64,000 nt of DNA from Polyangium jinanense (GCF_028435365.1 NZ_JAGTJJ010000051.1:21762-85761), one strand, 5' to 3'. Positions 34,037 through 44,016 are shown, numbered from the stretch's first letter. Notes: generated by a model not told the origin, from the letters alone. Translations and numbers: made by a program.

Positions 34037-35782
34037 ATGTCGAAGGATCCGAGCGAGGCGCGCGCGCGGCTCGAAGCGATGTCGGTGGGGTTTCGCGCGA
34101 AGTACGTGACGTACGACGAGCTCACGCGGCAGGTGCGGGCCTGGGCCGAAGGTTTTCCCGAGATCGTACGGCTCCAAAGCATCGGAAAAACGCTGGAAGG
34201 ACGCGACATCTGGTTGCTCGCGATCGGGCGGGATCCCGAGGGAGACGGGCCGGCGGCGTGGGTGGACGGCAACATGCACGCGGTCGAGCTCGCCGGGTCG
34301 AGCGTGGCTCTCGCCGTCGCCGAGGACGTGATCCGGAACCTGGTTTGTCCGAGCGATCCTCTGCACGATCTGCCCGCGCACCTCGGGGCGCTCTTGCGGG
34401 AAGACGTGGTGTTTTACGTGCTGCCGCGCATGTGCCCGGACGGCGCGGAGAGCGTGCTCCGCACGGGCGGGTACGTGCGATCGAACCCGCGCGACGATCG
34501 GCTCGGCAAGGGCGCGCCGTTCTGGAAGAGCGGCGACGTCGATGGCGACGGGCTCGCGCTCTCGATGCGCAGGCTCGATCCGGCGGGAGATTTCGTCGGT
34601 TCGCCGGAGGATCCGGACCTCATGCTGCCGCGACGCATCGAGGACGCGGGGCCGTTTTACACGGTGTATCCCGAGGGCACGATCGAGCACTGGGACGGTT
34701 TTTCGATCCCGGCGCCGGACTACCTCTCGGACAACGCGGTCGACATGAACCGCAACTTTCCCTATGGCTGGGCGCCCGAGCCGCAGCAGAAGGGCGCGGG
34801 CGCGTACGCCACGAGCGAGCCCGAGTCGCGCGCGGTCGTCGAGTTCACCTCGAAGCACCCGAACATCTTCGCGTGGGTGAACCTGCACTGCTTCGGCGGC
34901 GTGTTCATCCGCCCGTCGGGCGAGCAGCCGGACAACCGCATGGATCCCACGGATCTCACGCTCTACCGGACGCTCGAGCGCTGGGCCGACGACATCACCG
35001 GCTACCCCATGGTGAGCGGCTTCGAGGAGTTCCTCTACGAGCCCGACAAGCCTCTGCGCGGTGAACTGAGCTCCTACGCGTACATGCAGCGAGGCACGGT
35101 CTCGATGGTGTGCGAGCTCTGGGACTTCTGGAAGCAGGTGGGTTTGCCCGTGCTGCGGCCGTTCGTCTGGAACTACCAGCGGCGCACGCGCGAGGACACG
35201 ATGCGCATGGCCGCGTGGGATCGCGAGCACAACCAGAAGCGGATCGTCGGCGCATGGCGTCCGTTCGTGCATCCGCAGCTCGGGCCGGTGGAGATCGGCG
35301 GGCACGATCCGCGGTTCGGCATCTGGAACCCGCCGCCGGATCGCCTCGGCGAGCTCTGCGAGCGGCAATCGCGCTTCTTCCTGCGCCTCGCCTCGCTCGC
35401 GCCGCGGCCGCGGCTCGTGGAGGCGCGCGCGACGCGTCTGGAAGGGGATCTCTGGGAGGTGTCGGCCGTCGTCGAGAACCTCGGCTTCTTGCCGACGTTC
35501 GTGCTCTCGTCGGCGCGGAGCCTTCCCTGGAACGACGTGGTGCGGGCGCAGATTTCGTTCGGCGAGGGCGTGACGCTCGTGTCGGGCGAACGCGAGGCGG
35601 CCGTTGGGCACCTCGAAGGCTGGGGCGCGGTGGACGCGATGAGCTCGCCCGGTTTTCCGCGGACGGGCGGCGGTCCGCGGCGCGGGCGCGTGCGCTGGAT
35701 CGTACGGGGGCGCGGGGTCGTGACGATCCGCGCGGGCTCGCCGCGCGTGGGCAAAGTGGAAGCGCGCGTGGAAGTGGGATAA
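34037..35782 (+). CDS. M14 family zinc carboxypeptidase
   Basis: A 581-residue metallopeptidase that removes C-terminal residues. The ATG at 34037 follows AAGGGT. Zinc ligands and catalytic residues are visible: H-x-x-E in GNMHAVELAG, the substrate Arg of VDMNRNFPYGW, third ligand His in WVNLHCFGG and a candidate catalytic Glu in MVCELWDFW. The peptidase domain occupies about residues 20-420; the remaining ~150 residues are a beta-rich accessory domain (VSAVVENLGFLPTFV). No signal peptide, so it is cytoplasmic or exported otherwise. Confidence 0.87.
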   Translation: MSKDPSEARARLEAMSVGFRAKYVTYDELTRQVRAWAEGFPEIVRLQSIGKTLEGRDIWLLAIGRDPEGDGPAAWVDGNMHAVELAGSSVALAVAEDVIRNLVCPSDPLHDLPAHLGALLREDVVFYVLPRMCPDGAESVLRTGGYVRSNPRDDRLGKGAPFWKSGDVDGDGLALSMRRLDPAGDFVGSPEDPDLMLPRRIEDAGPFYTVYPEGTIEHWDGFSIPAPDYLSDNAVDMNRNFPYGWAPEPQQKGAGAYATSEPESRAVVEFTSKHPNIFAWVNLHCFGGVFIRPSGEQPDNRMDPTDLTLYRTLERWADDITGYPMVSGFEEFLYEPDKPLRGELSSYAYMQRGTVSMVCELWDFWKQVGLPVLRPFVWNYQRRTREDTMRMAAWDREHNQKRIVGAWRPFVHPQLGPVEIGGHDPRFGIWNPPPDRLGELCERQSRFFLRLASLAPRPRLVEARATRLEGDLWEVSAVVENLGFLPTFVLSSARSLPWNDVVRAQISFGEGVTLVSGEREAAVGHLEGWGAVDAMSSPGFPRTGGGPRRGRVRWIVRGRGVVTIRAGSPRVGKVEARVEVG

Positions 35783-35838
35783 AGCAGGCTCGGCCGCCGC
35801 CGAGGTTCGGTCGGGCCGGCTCTGGAGGGTTTTTCGTC

Positions 35839-37068
35839 ATGTCGAGGTCGCTCCTCAGCTTGCCGCTCGCCGGCCTGCTCGCGTTTTCGCTCTTCGCGTG
35901 TGAATCGAAGGACACCCCGCCGGCGCCCGCGCCGGAGAAGGTCGACGAGGCGAAGGCGAAGGCAGACGCGCTGAAGCCCGAGGCGAAGGCCGAAGCGAAG
36001 CCCGAAGAGGCGAAGCAGCCCGAGGCGGAGGCGAAGGTCGAGGCCCCGAAGGACGAGCCCAAGGCTGACGAGAAGGCGAAGACCGAGCCGAAGGACGAGG
36101 CGAAGGCGGCGGCGCCGAAGGGCGATACGAAGCCCGCGGCAGACGTCGCCGCGAAGACCTCGGTGCCGGACGCGCCGAACGGGATTCTGCCGAAGGGCGC
36201 CGCGGACAAACTCGTCCCGGCGGGCGGGCGGCCGGTCGTGCGGCTGCTCGCGGCGGGCGGCGAGCCGCGATCGGTCGCGTCCTACGCGCTCGTGAAGGGC
36301 ACGTCGAAGCCGCTGCGCATGGGCATGGAGCTCGAGATGAGCATGAGCGCGGCGGGCATGAACCTGCCGCCCACGAAGATGCCGCGCATGGTCATGACGT
36401 TCGACTTCTCGACCGGCGACAAGAAGGGGAGCGACTGGCCGATCGAGGGCACGCTGAAGGACGTCGCGGTCGAGTCGAAGGCGCCGGAGCAGGCCAAGAT
36501 CGCCGAGGCGCTGCGGCCGCAGCTCGAGCCGATCAAGGGGCTCGGGATGCGCTACTTCGTCGACGAGAAGGGCCGCGTCCACGACGTGACCATGAGCATG
36601 CCGAAGGCCGTGCCGCAGGCGGCGCAGCAGATGATGACGGGCATGACGCAGTCGATCGAGTCGATGATGGCGCCCTTGCCGGACGAGGCCGTGGGCAGCG
36701 GCGCGAAGTGGGAGGTCATCGGCCGGCTCACGGCGAATGGCGCGGATCTCCTGCAGGTCTCGACGTTCACGCTGAAGGAGCGCAAGGGCGACGTGCTCAC
36801 GCTGGACGTCGCGGTGAAGCAGCTCGCGGCGAAGGACACGGTGGCGCCGCCGGGCATGCCGCCGGGCGCGTCGGCGCGGCTCGTCGCGTTCAAGTCGCAG
36901 GGCAGCGGCACGAGCGTGCTCGACACGAAGGACGTCGCGCCGTCGGGCGGGTCGATGACCGTGAAGAGCTCGATGACGCTCGAGGTGCAGGTGAACGCGG
37001 GCGGCAAGACCGAGAAGCAGAACACCTCGGTCAACACGAACGTGACCGTGTCATACGCGCGCAAGTGA
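35839..37068 (+). CDS. Lipoprotein with Lys/Ala/Glu-rich linker and beta-rich domain
   Basis: A 409-residue protein; the ATG at 35839 follows GGAGGG. Signal peptide and lipobox LLAFSLFAC place the lipidated Cys at ~21. Residues ~25-110 are a low-complexity charged linker (PEAKAEAKPEEAKQPEAEAK type). The rest (about 115-409) is a beta-rich domain with amphipathic strands (LRMGMELEMSMSAAGM, RYFVDEKGRVHDVTMSMP, SMTVKSSMTLEVQVNAG). Such proteins are common in myxobacterial outer membranes; function is unknown. Confidence 0.7.
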   Translation: MSRSLLSLPLAGLLAFSLFACESKDTPPAPAPEKVDEAKAKADALKPEAKAEAKPEEAKQPEAEAKVEAPKDEPKADEKAKTEPKDEAKAAAPKGDTKPAADVAAKTSVPDAPNGILPKGAADKLVPAGGRPVVRLLAAGGEPRSVASYALVKGTSKPLRMGMELEMSMSAAGMNLPPTKMPRMVMTFDFSTGDKKGSDWPIEGTLKDVAVESKAPEQAKIAEALRPQLEPIKGLGMRYFVDEKGRVHDVTMSMPKAVPQAAQQMMTGMTQSIESMMAPLPDEAVGSGAKWEVIGRLTANGADLLQVSTFTLKERKGDVLTLDVAVKQLAAKDTVAPPGMPPGASARLVAFKSQGSGTSVLDTKDVAPSGGSMTVKSSMTLEVQVNAGGKTEKQNTSVNTNVTVSYARK

Positions 37069-37084
37069 TCGGGGAGGCAGGCGC

Positions 37085-38278
37085 ATGAGCGACGAGGCGG
37101 GGCGCGCGCTGGATCTCGGCGCGTTTCGGGCGGCGTACGGCCACTTTTTGAAGGGTGATCGGGTGCTCCTCACGGGCCACTCGCACCAGGCGTGGCCGGA
37201 CGTCGCGCGCGCGGCGATGCTCGAGGCGTTCGACGACGCCGCGCGGTTCGTGGACGACAAGTGGTACCGCGCGGTCTTCCCGAAGATGGAGTCCGTCGGG
37301 CGTCGCATCCTCGGGCGGCTCGGGTTCGACGAGGGGGATGCGATCACCTTCGGCAAGAGCACGCACGAGCTCGTCACGCGCCTGCTCTCGTGTTTCCCGC
37401 TCGCCTCGGCGCCGCGCGTGGTCACGACGCGGTCCGAGTTCCATTCGTTGCACCGCCAACTATCGCGCCTCGCGGAGGACGGTCTTCGCGTGACGTGGGT
37501 CGACACGGCGGATCGCGAGGCGCTCGTGGATCGGTTCCTCGAAGCGATCGTGCCTGGCACGAGCCTCGTCGCGCTCTCGGCCGTGCTGTTCGAGGATGCC
37601 TTCGTCGTGCCGCGGATCGCGGAGATCGCAGCGCGCGCGGTGGAGGTCGGCGCCATCCCGCTCGTCGACGCGTACCACGCGTTCAACGTGGTGCCGATCG
37701 AGTGGGGACCCGCGAAGGACGCGCTCTTCGTGACGGCCGGCGGCTACAAGTACGCGGCGCTGGGGGAGGGGATCTGCTTCTTGCGGTCCCCCGCAAACAC
37801 AAAACTTCGGCCGGCGGATACCGGCTGGTTCGCGGATTTTTCGGCGCTCGACGGCGAGCGCACGGGGACCGTCGGGTACGGGCCGGGCGGCGCGCGGTTC
37901 TCCGGCGCGACGTTCGATCCCACGCCGGTCTATCGTGCGGACGCGGTGCTTCGGCACTGGGATGCGTTCGGGCTCGACGTTCCGGCGCTTCGCGCGATCT
38001 CGCTCCGCCAAACGCGCCGCATCCTCGCCAAGCTCGACGCGGCGGGGCTTGCTGATCGCGTGGCCTCGTCCCGGGTGGACGAGCGGCGCGGACCTTTTGT
38101 CGCCGTACGATCTCCGGGCGCCGGGCACGTCGTCGAGCGGCTGCGGGCGCGCGAGGTCTTCGTCGACTCGCGTGGCGATCTCGTGCGGATCGGCCCCGCG
38201 CCCTACCTCACGGACGACGAGATCGATCGCGGCACGATCGCCGTCGCCGAGGAGATCCGCCGCGAGGTCGCGTCGTGA
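37085..38278 (+). CDS. Kynureninase-like PLP enzyme (aminotransferase class V fold)
   Basis: A 397-residue fold-type I PLP enzyme. Cofactor features: the PLP-lysine in TAGGYKYAALGEGICF, the Asp of PLVDAYHAFNVVPIEW and the dimer loop GARFSGATFDPTPVYRA. The closest group by these signatures is kynureninase and related class V lyases. No other tryptophan-degradation gene is nearby, so the substrate is uncertain. Its stop overlaps the GNAT start (GTGA), so the two are coupled. Confidence 0.8.
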   Translation: MSDEAGRALDLGAFRAAYGHFLKGDRVLLTGHSHQAWPDVARAAMLEAFDDAARFVDDKWYRAVFPKMESVGRRILGRLGFDEGDAITFGKSTHELVTRLLSCFPLASAPRVVTTRSEFHSLHRQLSRLAEDGLRVTWVDTADREALVDRFLEAIVPGTSLVALSAVLFEDAFVVPRIAEIAARAVEVGAIPLVDAYHAFNVVPIEWGPAKDALFVTAGGYKYAALGEGICFLRSPANTKLRPADTGWFADFSALDGERTGTVGYGPGGARFSGATFDPTPVYRADAVLRHWDAFGLDVPALRAISLRQTRRILAKLDAAGLADRVASSRVDERRGPFVAVRSPGAGHVVERLRAREVFVDSRGDLVRIGPAPYLTDDEIDRGTIAVAEEIRREVAS

Positions 38279-39225
38279 GTCGCACGTACGTGCCCCACCT
38301 CGATGACGCGCGCGTCGCCGAGGCGGCGACGCAGACGCACGTGATCTGGTCGGGCGGCCGCACGCTCCAAGCGCACATCGAGGGCCAGCGCGCGCAGCTC
38401 CGCCGCGCCGGGCCCGCGATCCTGCGGTACACGGGCCTGCTCGACGAAAGCGGGCGGCTCGTCGCGGGCATCAAGCGATACGGCCTTTCCGTGAGTGTGC
38501 CCGGCGGCGGCAAGGCCCCGGGCGTGGGCATCGGCGCGGTCTTCACGCGGCCCGAAGCACGCGGGACGGGCGCGGCGAGCGAGCTTCTTCGCGCCGTGCT
38601 CGACGAGGCGCGGGACGACGGTGTCGCGCTCGCGCTTCTGTTTTCGGACATCGATCCCGGCTTCTACGAGCGACTCGGCTTCGTCACCTTGCCCTCGCTC
38701 GAACACACGGCGACCGTCTCCGCGTTCCCCACTGAGACCTCGCTCGACGCGCGTCCTTCCACGCCCGAGGACGAGCGCTGGATGCTCGAAGCGTACGACG
38801 CGTCCTGGGATCCCTCGTTCGTGCGACCCGCGCGCACGCTCGAGATCCTGCGGTACTTCCGCTTCCGCAACCACGGCGATCTCGGCTGGATCCTTCGTCG
38901 CGACGGCCGCGACGTCGGCTACGTGCTCGCCGCGCTCCACGACGGCAAACGCGACGACGGGGCCGAACCGCCGCCCCGCACGTTGTGGGTCGACGAGTGG
39001 GCCGCGCCTGGAATCCCGCGCGAAGACGTCCTCGGCGCCATCCGGCGGATCGCGCTCGCCGAGGGCGCCGCGTACGTCGCGAGCTGGCTCCCGCCGCACC
39101 TCGAAGGCAAACCGTTCGTCGCGCGGAACCGATCCACGGCGATCGCCATGGTCCGCGCGCTCGGCGGGCCCCTTCCCAGCATCGATCCCGGCCAAACGTT
39201 TTTCTCGTCCTTGGATCACTTCTGA
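38275..39225 (+). CDS. GNAT N-acetyltransferase
   Basis: A 316-residue acetyltransferase starting with GTG at 38275. The acetyl-CoA site is seen in GIGAVFTRPEARGTGAASELL (in parts, R-G-T-G-A pattern), followed by ALLFSDIDPGFYERLGFV, the typical end of a GNAT core. The second half (about 160-316) looks like a diverged second GNAT-like domain (GWILRRDGRDVGYVLAAL). It is coupled to the kynureninase-like gene; acyl acceptor unknown. Confidence 0.82.
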   Translation: MSRTYVPHLDDARVAEAATQTHVIWSGGRTLQAHIEGQRAQLRRAGPAILRYTGLLDESGRLVAGIKRYGLSVSVPGGGKAPGVGIGAVFTRPEARGTGAASELLRAVLDEARDDGVALALLFSDIDPGFYERLGFVTLPSLEHTATVSAFPTETSLDARPSTPEDERWMLEAYDASWDPSFVRPARTLEILRYFRFRNHGDLGWILRRDGRDVGYVLAALHDGKRDDGAEPPPRTLWVDEWAAPGIPREDVLGAIRRIALAEGAAYVASWLPPHLEGKPFVARNRSTAIAMVRALGGPLPSIDPGQTFFSSLDHF

Positions 39226-39269
39226 TCCAGCCCTTGCAACGTTTCGTGGTTCCGGTACCCTTGTTGAAC

Positions 39270-41246
39270 ATGATTGTCATCTTCGCCCGTCTCCGATCAC
39301 TCGTTGCGCTGCTCGCGGCGGCGCTGGTGCTCGTGGCCGCGCCCCTCGCGAGGGCCGATTACGGCGATCCCCCCGAGGTCGAGGCGCAGCGCCTGGTGCA
39401 CGTGCTCGGCTACGTGGGCGCGGACTACGGCGGCGCCGTGGAGCACGGCGCGATCACGAACCAGGGCGAGTACGACGAGCAGCTCTCGCTCCTCGACGAC
39501 GGCGCGAAGATCGCCGGGCGGATCCAGCCCGCGCTGCCCGCCGATGCGCCGCGCGTGGATCTGCCGTCGCTCGTCGGCAAGGTGCGCGGGCTCGTCGACA
39601 AGAAGGCGCCCGCGAGCGAGGTGACGGCAGCGACGCTCGATGCGCGCACGGCGATCCTCGGCGCGTTCCGTCTCGCGGAGGCGCCGGCGACGGCCCCGAA
39701 CGCCGAGCGCGGCCGTGAGATCTTTCAGAAGCACTGCACCGAGTGCCACGGCGAGCAAGGCCGCGGCGACACGCCGAAGGCCGCGACGCTGAACCCGCGG
39801 CCCGCGAACTTCTGGGATCCGGACGTGGCCGACGGCATGACGCCGTTCCGCGTGGCGAGCACCGTGCGCTTCGGCGTGCAAGGCACCGCGATGGTGCCGT
39901 TCTCGCAACTCAGCGAGGCCGAGCGATGGGATGTCGCGTTCTACGTGGTCTCGCTGCGGCACACGGAGGCGGCCGCGGACGGCTCGCCGACGTACGCGCT
40001 CGCGGAGCTTGCGACCCGCTCGGATGCGTCGCTGCGCGCGGAGCTGCTCGCCGCGGGCGTGGCGCAGGATCGTGTCTCCGCGGTGCTCGCGGATTTGCGG
40101 AAGCGCGCGCCTTACGAGGATCGCGCGGCTCGCTCGCCGCTCGCGCTCGCGCGGGCCAAGCTCGATCGGGCGCGTGTCGCGCTCCAGCGTGGCGATCGCG
40201 AGGGCGCGAAGGGGCAGATCATCGACAGCTACCTCGAAGGCGTCGAGCCGGTCGAGGCGCAGCTCAAGTCGATGGACGCCGGCGTCGTGGCGCGCATCGA
40301 GGACCACTACATGGGCATGCGCGCCGCGCTCGATCGGGGCGAAACGCCGGCCGAGCTCAGTGCGGCGATCGGCCGGACGCTCGCGGAGCTCACGGCCGCT
40401 GAATCGAGGCTCAAGGAAGGCGCGAAGCGGACGAGCTTCGTGTCCACGGCGATCTCGAGCGGCGGCATCGTCGTGCGCGAGGGCGTCGAGGCCGCGCTGC
40501 TCGTCGCGGCGCTGCTCGGCCTCGCGGCGCAGGCGGGCCACTCGGACAAGAAGCGTTACGTCCACGCCGGGTGGGCTGCGGCGATCCTCCTCGGCGTGCT
40601 CACGTTCATCCTCTCGCTCCGGCTCGTCACGATCTCGGGCGCGAAGCGCGAGCTCATCGAGGGCATCACGGCCCTGCTCGCGACGGCCGTGCTCTTCTAC
40701 GTGAGCTACTCGCTGCTCGCGAAACGCGAGGTCCAGCGCTGGATGCGCTTCCTCAAGGAGCACATCTCGCCGCGCAAGGCCGCGCTCTCGCTCTTCGGCG
40801 TCTCGTTCCTCGCGGCTTACCGCGAGGCGTTCGAGACCGTCCTCTTCTACCAGGCCCTGCTCGCCTCCGACGCCTCGTCGCTCGCAGCCGTCGTGGGTGC
40901 GGCCGTCGGCGCGGTCGTGCTCGTGATCATCGTGGCGATGTACACGCGGGCTGGACGTTTCGCGCCGCCGCAGGTCTTCTTCCGCATCTCCAGCTACCTG
41001 CTCTACGGCCTCGCGGTCGTCTTCATCGGCCAGGGCCTCTCGGCGCTGCAGATGGCGGGCGTCGTGCCGGCGCACCGGGTCGGCCTGCCGAGCGTGCCCG
41101 TCGTTGGCTTCTATCCGACGCTCGAGACGATCACCGCGCAGCTCGTCCTGCTCGCGCTCGCGGTGGGCGCGTACGTGTGGAACAAGCGTTCGCCCGCGGC
41201 CGGCCCCCCGCCGCGCGGCGCGACGCCCGCGCCGGCGAAGGGTTAG
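39270..41246 (+). CDS. Cytochrome c - FTR1 family iron permease fusion
   Basis: A 658-residue inner-membrane protein. The ATG at 39270 gives a signal peptide (LVALLAAALVLVAAPLARA). A periplasmic domain carries a haem c site, CTECH, with a downstream Met ligand candidate (GTAMVPFSQL). A helical stretch leads to the FTR1 permease (about 410-640) with both REXXE iron-binding motifs: REGVEA and REAFET, on separate membrane helices. This layout resembles bacterial cytochrome-FTR1 proteins that oxidise Fe(II) and import iron. The final residues are a Pro/Ala tail. Confidence 0.9.
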   Translation: MIVIFARLRSLVALLAAALVLVAAPLARADYGDPPEVEAQRLVHVLGYVGADYGGAVEHGAITNQGEYDEQLSLLDDGAKIAGRIQPALPADAPRVDLPSLVGKVRGLVDKKAPASEVTAATLDARTAILGAFRLAEAPATAPNAERGREIFQKHCTECHGEQGRGDTPKAATLNPRPANFWDPDVADGMTPFRVASTVRFGVQGTAMVPFSQLSEAERWDVAFYVVSLRHTEAAADGSPTYALAELATRSDASLRAELLAAGVAQDRVSAVLADLRKRAPYEDRAARSPLALARAKLDRARVALQRGDREGAKGQIIDSYLEGVEPVEAQLKSMDAGVVARIEDHYMGMRAALDRGETPAELSAAIGRTLAELTAAESRLKEGAKRTSFVSTAISSGGIVVREGVEAALLVAALLGLAAQAGHSDKKRYVHAGWAAAILLGVLTFILSLRLVTISGAKRELIEGITALLATAVLFYVSYSLLAKREVQRWMRFLKEHISPRKAALSLFGVSFLAAYREAFETVLFYQALLASDASSLAAVVGAAVGAVVLVIIVAMYTRAGRFAPPQVFFRISSYLLYGLAVVFIGQGLSALQMAGVVPAHRVGLPSVPVVGFYPTLETITAQLVLLALAVGAYVWNKRSPAAGPPPRGATPAPAKG

Positions 41247-42103
41247 AACGCAACCCGGTGAACCGCTGGGGCCCCCGGGTGCAAGAGCCGGAGGCCTCGG
41301 CGGGCGACGTCCTCGGCGCTCGTCGCCGACTCCGCGAGATCCCACTCCAGATACATCTTGTCCCCGTCGAAGCAGCCGAAGCTCGTCGACACGCAGAGCA
41401 TCGGCTCGCGATCGATCGCGTAGCCCGTCCGCGCGACGTCGTGCCCGTACACGGCGACGCGCGCGTTCGAATGGATGGCGCGGAGGAAGGACCAGGCGCG
41501 CTCGGACGATGTCGTCCGAGCCCAAAGGAGCGCCCCGAGCGTCCCGCGGGCGGCCATCTCTTCGAGCGTCAGGCCTGTACACCCGTCGAGCGACAGGTTC
41601 TCGAGATCGTCGCGGCTCTGGATGCGCGCGTGCGGCGCCGCGTGCAGCATGACGAGCTGAGCCTTCGGGGCCACGGCGACGAACGGCCACGTACGGAACC
41701 AGGCGCGCATCGCCAGCGTGCCTTCGTCGCCGAGCAGCTCCTCGAGCCGCATCGCTTCGTCCGGGAAGAACTTCGCTACGATCGGACCGCCGACGTGCGC
41801 GTGCTCGTGGTTGCCGAGCAGATAGTGCACGCGGCCCGGGTACCTGTTTTGCAGCTCGCGTGCTCGTTCGAGCAGCGCCGGCGAATCGCCTTCGTAGTAG
41901 CTGCCGAGGTAGTCGGGCCAATCCATCTCGGCGAGCTCGGGCCCGTGTACCAGGTCGCCGGTGACGACCAGGACGGCCCCGTCGGGCTCGCGGGCGGCGC
42001 GTTCGAAAATGGCAGTGATGCGCTCGAAGTCGTCCACGTGACCCTGGAGGTCCGTGGCGACGATGAGCTTGCCGCGTTCTGGAAGCACGACGACGCGTCG
42101 CAC
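41243..42103 (-). CDS. Calcineurin-like metallophosphoesterase
   Basis: A 286-residue phosphatase of the PPP/ApaH-like type. Metal motifs: DLQGHVDDF (D-x-x-G-H where the usual is D-x-H-G), VVTGDLVHG, LLGNHEHAH, LHAAPHAR and YGHDVARTGY. It is convergent with the FTR1 gene (4-bp overlap) and divergent from PEP carboxykinase. Substrate unknown; protein phosphatase or dinucleotide hydrolase are both possible. Confidence 0.85.
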   Translation of the reverse strand: MRRVVVLPERGKLIVATDLQGHVDDFERITAIFERAAREPDGAVLVVTGDLVHGPELAEMDWPDYLGSYYEGDSPALLERARELQNRYPGRVHYLLGNHEHAHVGGPIVAKFFPDEAMRLEELLGDEGTLAMRAWFRTWPFVAVAPKAQLVMLHAAPHARIQSRDDLENLSLDGCTGLTLEEMAARGTLGALLWARTTSSERAWSFLRAIHSNARVAVYGHDVARTGYAIDREPMLCVSTSFGCFDGDKMYLEWDLAESATSAEDVARRGLRLLHPGAPAVHRVAF

Positions 42104-42242
42104 AGCGGGCGAGAGTACCGCACTTCGGTCTTCTTGCTCGTGAAAGCGCGCACGCCCTCGTCACATCGGGCGAGGTGGCCGCGATCTGAGCGGAATGTCA
42201 CCCGGTAGCGTCTCGCTGGCCTGGGGGCTACTCTACCGCGCC
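42104..42242. promoter_or_regulatory. Divergent intergenic region upstream of pckG
   Basis: 139 bp between the phosphoesterase and pckG starts. No strong promoter or operator pattern is visible. Confidence 0.25.
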
Positions 42243-43991
42243 ATGAACAATCAGAGCCTTTCCGCGTGGGTCGACGAGGTGGCCCGCCAGACGGAGCCCG
42301 ACCGCGTGGTGTGGTGTGATGGCTCCGAGGAAGAGTATCGCGGCCTCGTGCAGGCCATGCTCCGGGACGGCACGCTGCACGAGCTCGACCAGGCGGCGTA
42401 CCCCGGGTGTTACCTTCACCGGAGCCATCCGTCCGACGTGGCGCGCACCGAGCACCTTACCTTCATTTGCTCGGATCAGGCCGAGGACGCCGGACCGACG
42501 AACAACTGGATGTCCCCCGCGGACGCGCGCGAGAAGGTGGGCCGCCTGTTCGACCGCTCGATGCGCGGACGGACGATGTACGTGGTCCCGTACCTGATGG
42601 GCCCGGTCGGCTCGCCCGCTTCGAAGGTCGGCGTCGAGATCACGGACAGCGCTTACGTCGCGGCCAGCATGCGGATCATGACGCGCATGGGGAAGGTCGC
42701 GCTCGATCACCTCGGTACGTCGAGCGACTTCTGCCGCGGCTTGCACTCGCTTGGCGACCTCGACCCGAACCGCCGCTTCATCGCGCATTTCCCCAAGGAG
42801 CGGCTCATCTGGAGCGTCGGCTCGGGCTACGGCGGCAACGCGCTGCTCGGCAAGAAGTGCTTCGCGCTGCGCATCGCGAGCACCATGGCGCGCGACGAGG
42901 GCTGGCTCGCGGAGCACATGCTCATCATGGGGCTCGAAGATCCCGCTGGGAACGTCACGTACATCTGTGCCGCGTTCCCGAGCGCCTGCGGCAAAACGAA
43001 CCTCGCGATGCTCGTCCCGCCCGCGAGCCAGCAGGGCTGGAAGGTGTGGACCGTAGGCGACGACATCGCGTGGCTGCGCGTCGGCCCCGATGGTCGGCTC
43101 TGGGCGGTGAACCCCGAGGCTGGTTTCTTCGGCGTCGCGCCTGGCACGAGCCGCAAGACGAACCCGAACGCGCTCGCCACGGTCCAGCGCAACACGATCT
43201 TCACGAACGTGGCGATGACGCGCGATCGGCATCCGTGGTGGGAGGGCATGGACGGCCACGTGCCGGACGAGCTCACGGACTGGCAGGGCAGGGCCTGGAC
43301 GCCCGCGAGCAAGGAGCCCGCTGCGCATCCGAACAGCCGCTTCTGCGCGCCTGCGAAGCAGTGTCCGTGCGTCTCGTCGTTGATGGAGGCGCCCGAGGGC
43401 GTGCCGATCAGCGCGTTCGTGTTCGGCGGCCGTAGAGCCAAGCTCGCGCCGCTCGTGTACGAGGCGCGCGACTGGGCGCACGGCGTGTACCTCGGCGCGT
43501 CGATGGCCTCGGAGACGACGGCGGCGGCCACGGGCAAGGTCGGCGTCGTGCGCCGCGACCCGATGGCGATGCGCCCGTTCTGCGGATACAACATGGGCGA
43601 CTACTTCGGGCACTGGCTCGAAATGGGGCGCGGCCGCCCGCATTTCCCGAAGGTCTTCCACGTGAACTGGTTCCGCACGAACGACGCGGGCAAGATCCTC
43701 TGGCCCGGCTTCGGCGAGAACCTGCGTGTGCTGCGCTGGATCAACGATCGTGTCCACGGCCGCGCGAAGGGCCACGAGACGGCGCTCGGCATCTTCCCGA
43801 ACGAGGGCGAGATCGACACGAGCGGGCTCGATCTACCGGAGTCTGCGATGAGCGAGCTCTTCTCGATCGATCGCGAGGCGTGGCTCGCGGACCTCGCCGA
43901 TCAGGAGGCGTTCTTCGGATCGTTCGGGGGCAAGATGCCCGAGGGGATCTGGAACGAGCACCGCACGCTTCGTTCGCACCTAAAGACCTGA
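42243..43991 (+). CDS. pckG: Phosphoenolpyruvate carboxykinase (GTP)
   Basis: Converts oxaloacetate plus GTP to phosphoenolpyruvate, the first committed step of gluconeogenesis. 582 residues from the ATG at 42243 (MNNQSLSAWVDEV). The kinase P-loop with reactive Cys is FPSACGKTNLAML; the metal/substrate region is TVGDDIAWLR and the PEP-binding motif near GYGGNALLGKKCFALR. The GTP-specific ending FCGYNMGDYFGHWL confirms the GTP rather than ATP class. It stands alone, ended by a strong hairpin. Confidence 0.96.
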   Translation: MNNQSLSAWVDEVARQTEPDRVVWCDGSEEEYRGLVQAMLRDGTLHELDQAAYPGCYLHRSHPSDVARTEHLTFICSDQAEDAGPTNNWMSPADAREKVGRLFDRSMRGRTMYVVPYLMGPVGSPASKVGVEITDSAYVAASMRIMTRMGKVALDHLGTSSDFCRGLHSLGDLDPNRRFIAHFPKERLIWSVGSGYGGNALLGKKCFALRIASTMARDEGWLAEHMLIMGLEDPAGNVTYICAAFPSACGKTNLAMLVPPASQQGWKVWTVGDDIAWLRVGPDGRLWAVNPEAGFFGVAPGTSRKTNPNALATVQRNTIFTNVAMTRDRHPWWEGMDGHVPDELTDWQGRAWTPASKEPAAHPNSRFCAPAKQCPCVSSLMEAPEGVPISAFVFGGRRAKLAPLVYEARDWAHGVYLGASMASETTAAATGKVGVVRRDPMAMRPFCGYNMGDYFGHWLEMGRGRPHFPKVFHVNWFRTNDAGKILWPGFGENLRVLRWINDRVHGRAKGHETALGIFPNEGEIDTSGLDLPESAMSELFSIDREAWLADLADQEAFFGSFGGKMPEGIWNEHRTLRSHLKT

Positions 43992-44016
43992 CGCGGCTTC
44001 TCCGCGCATCCGCACC

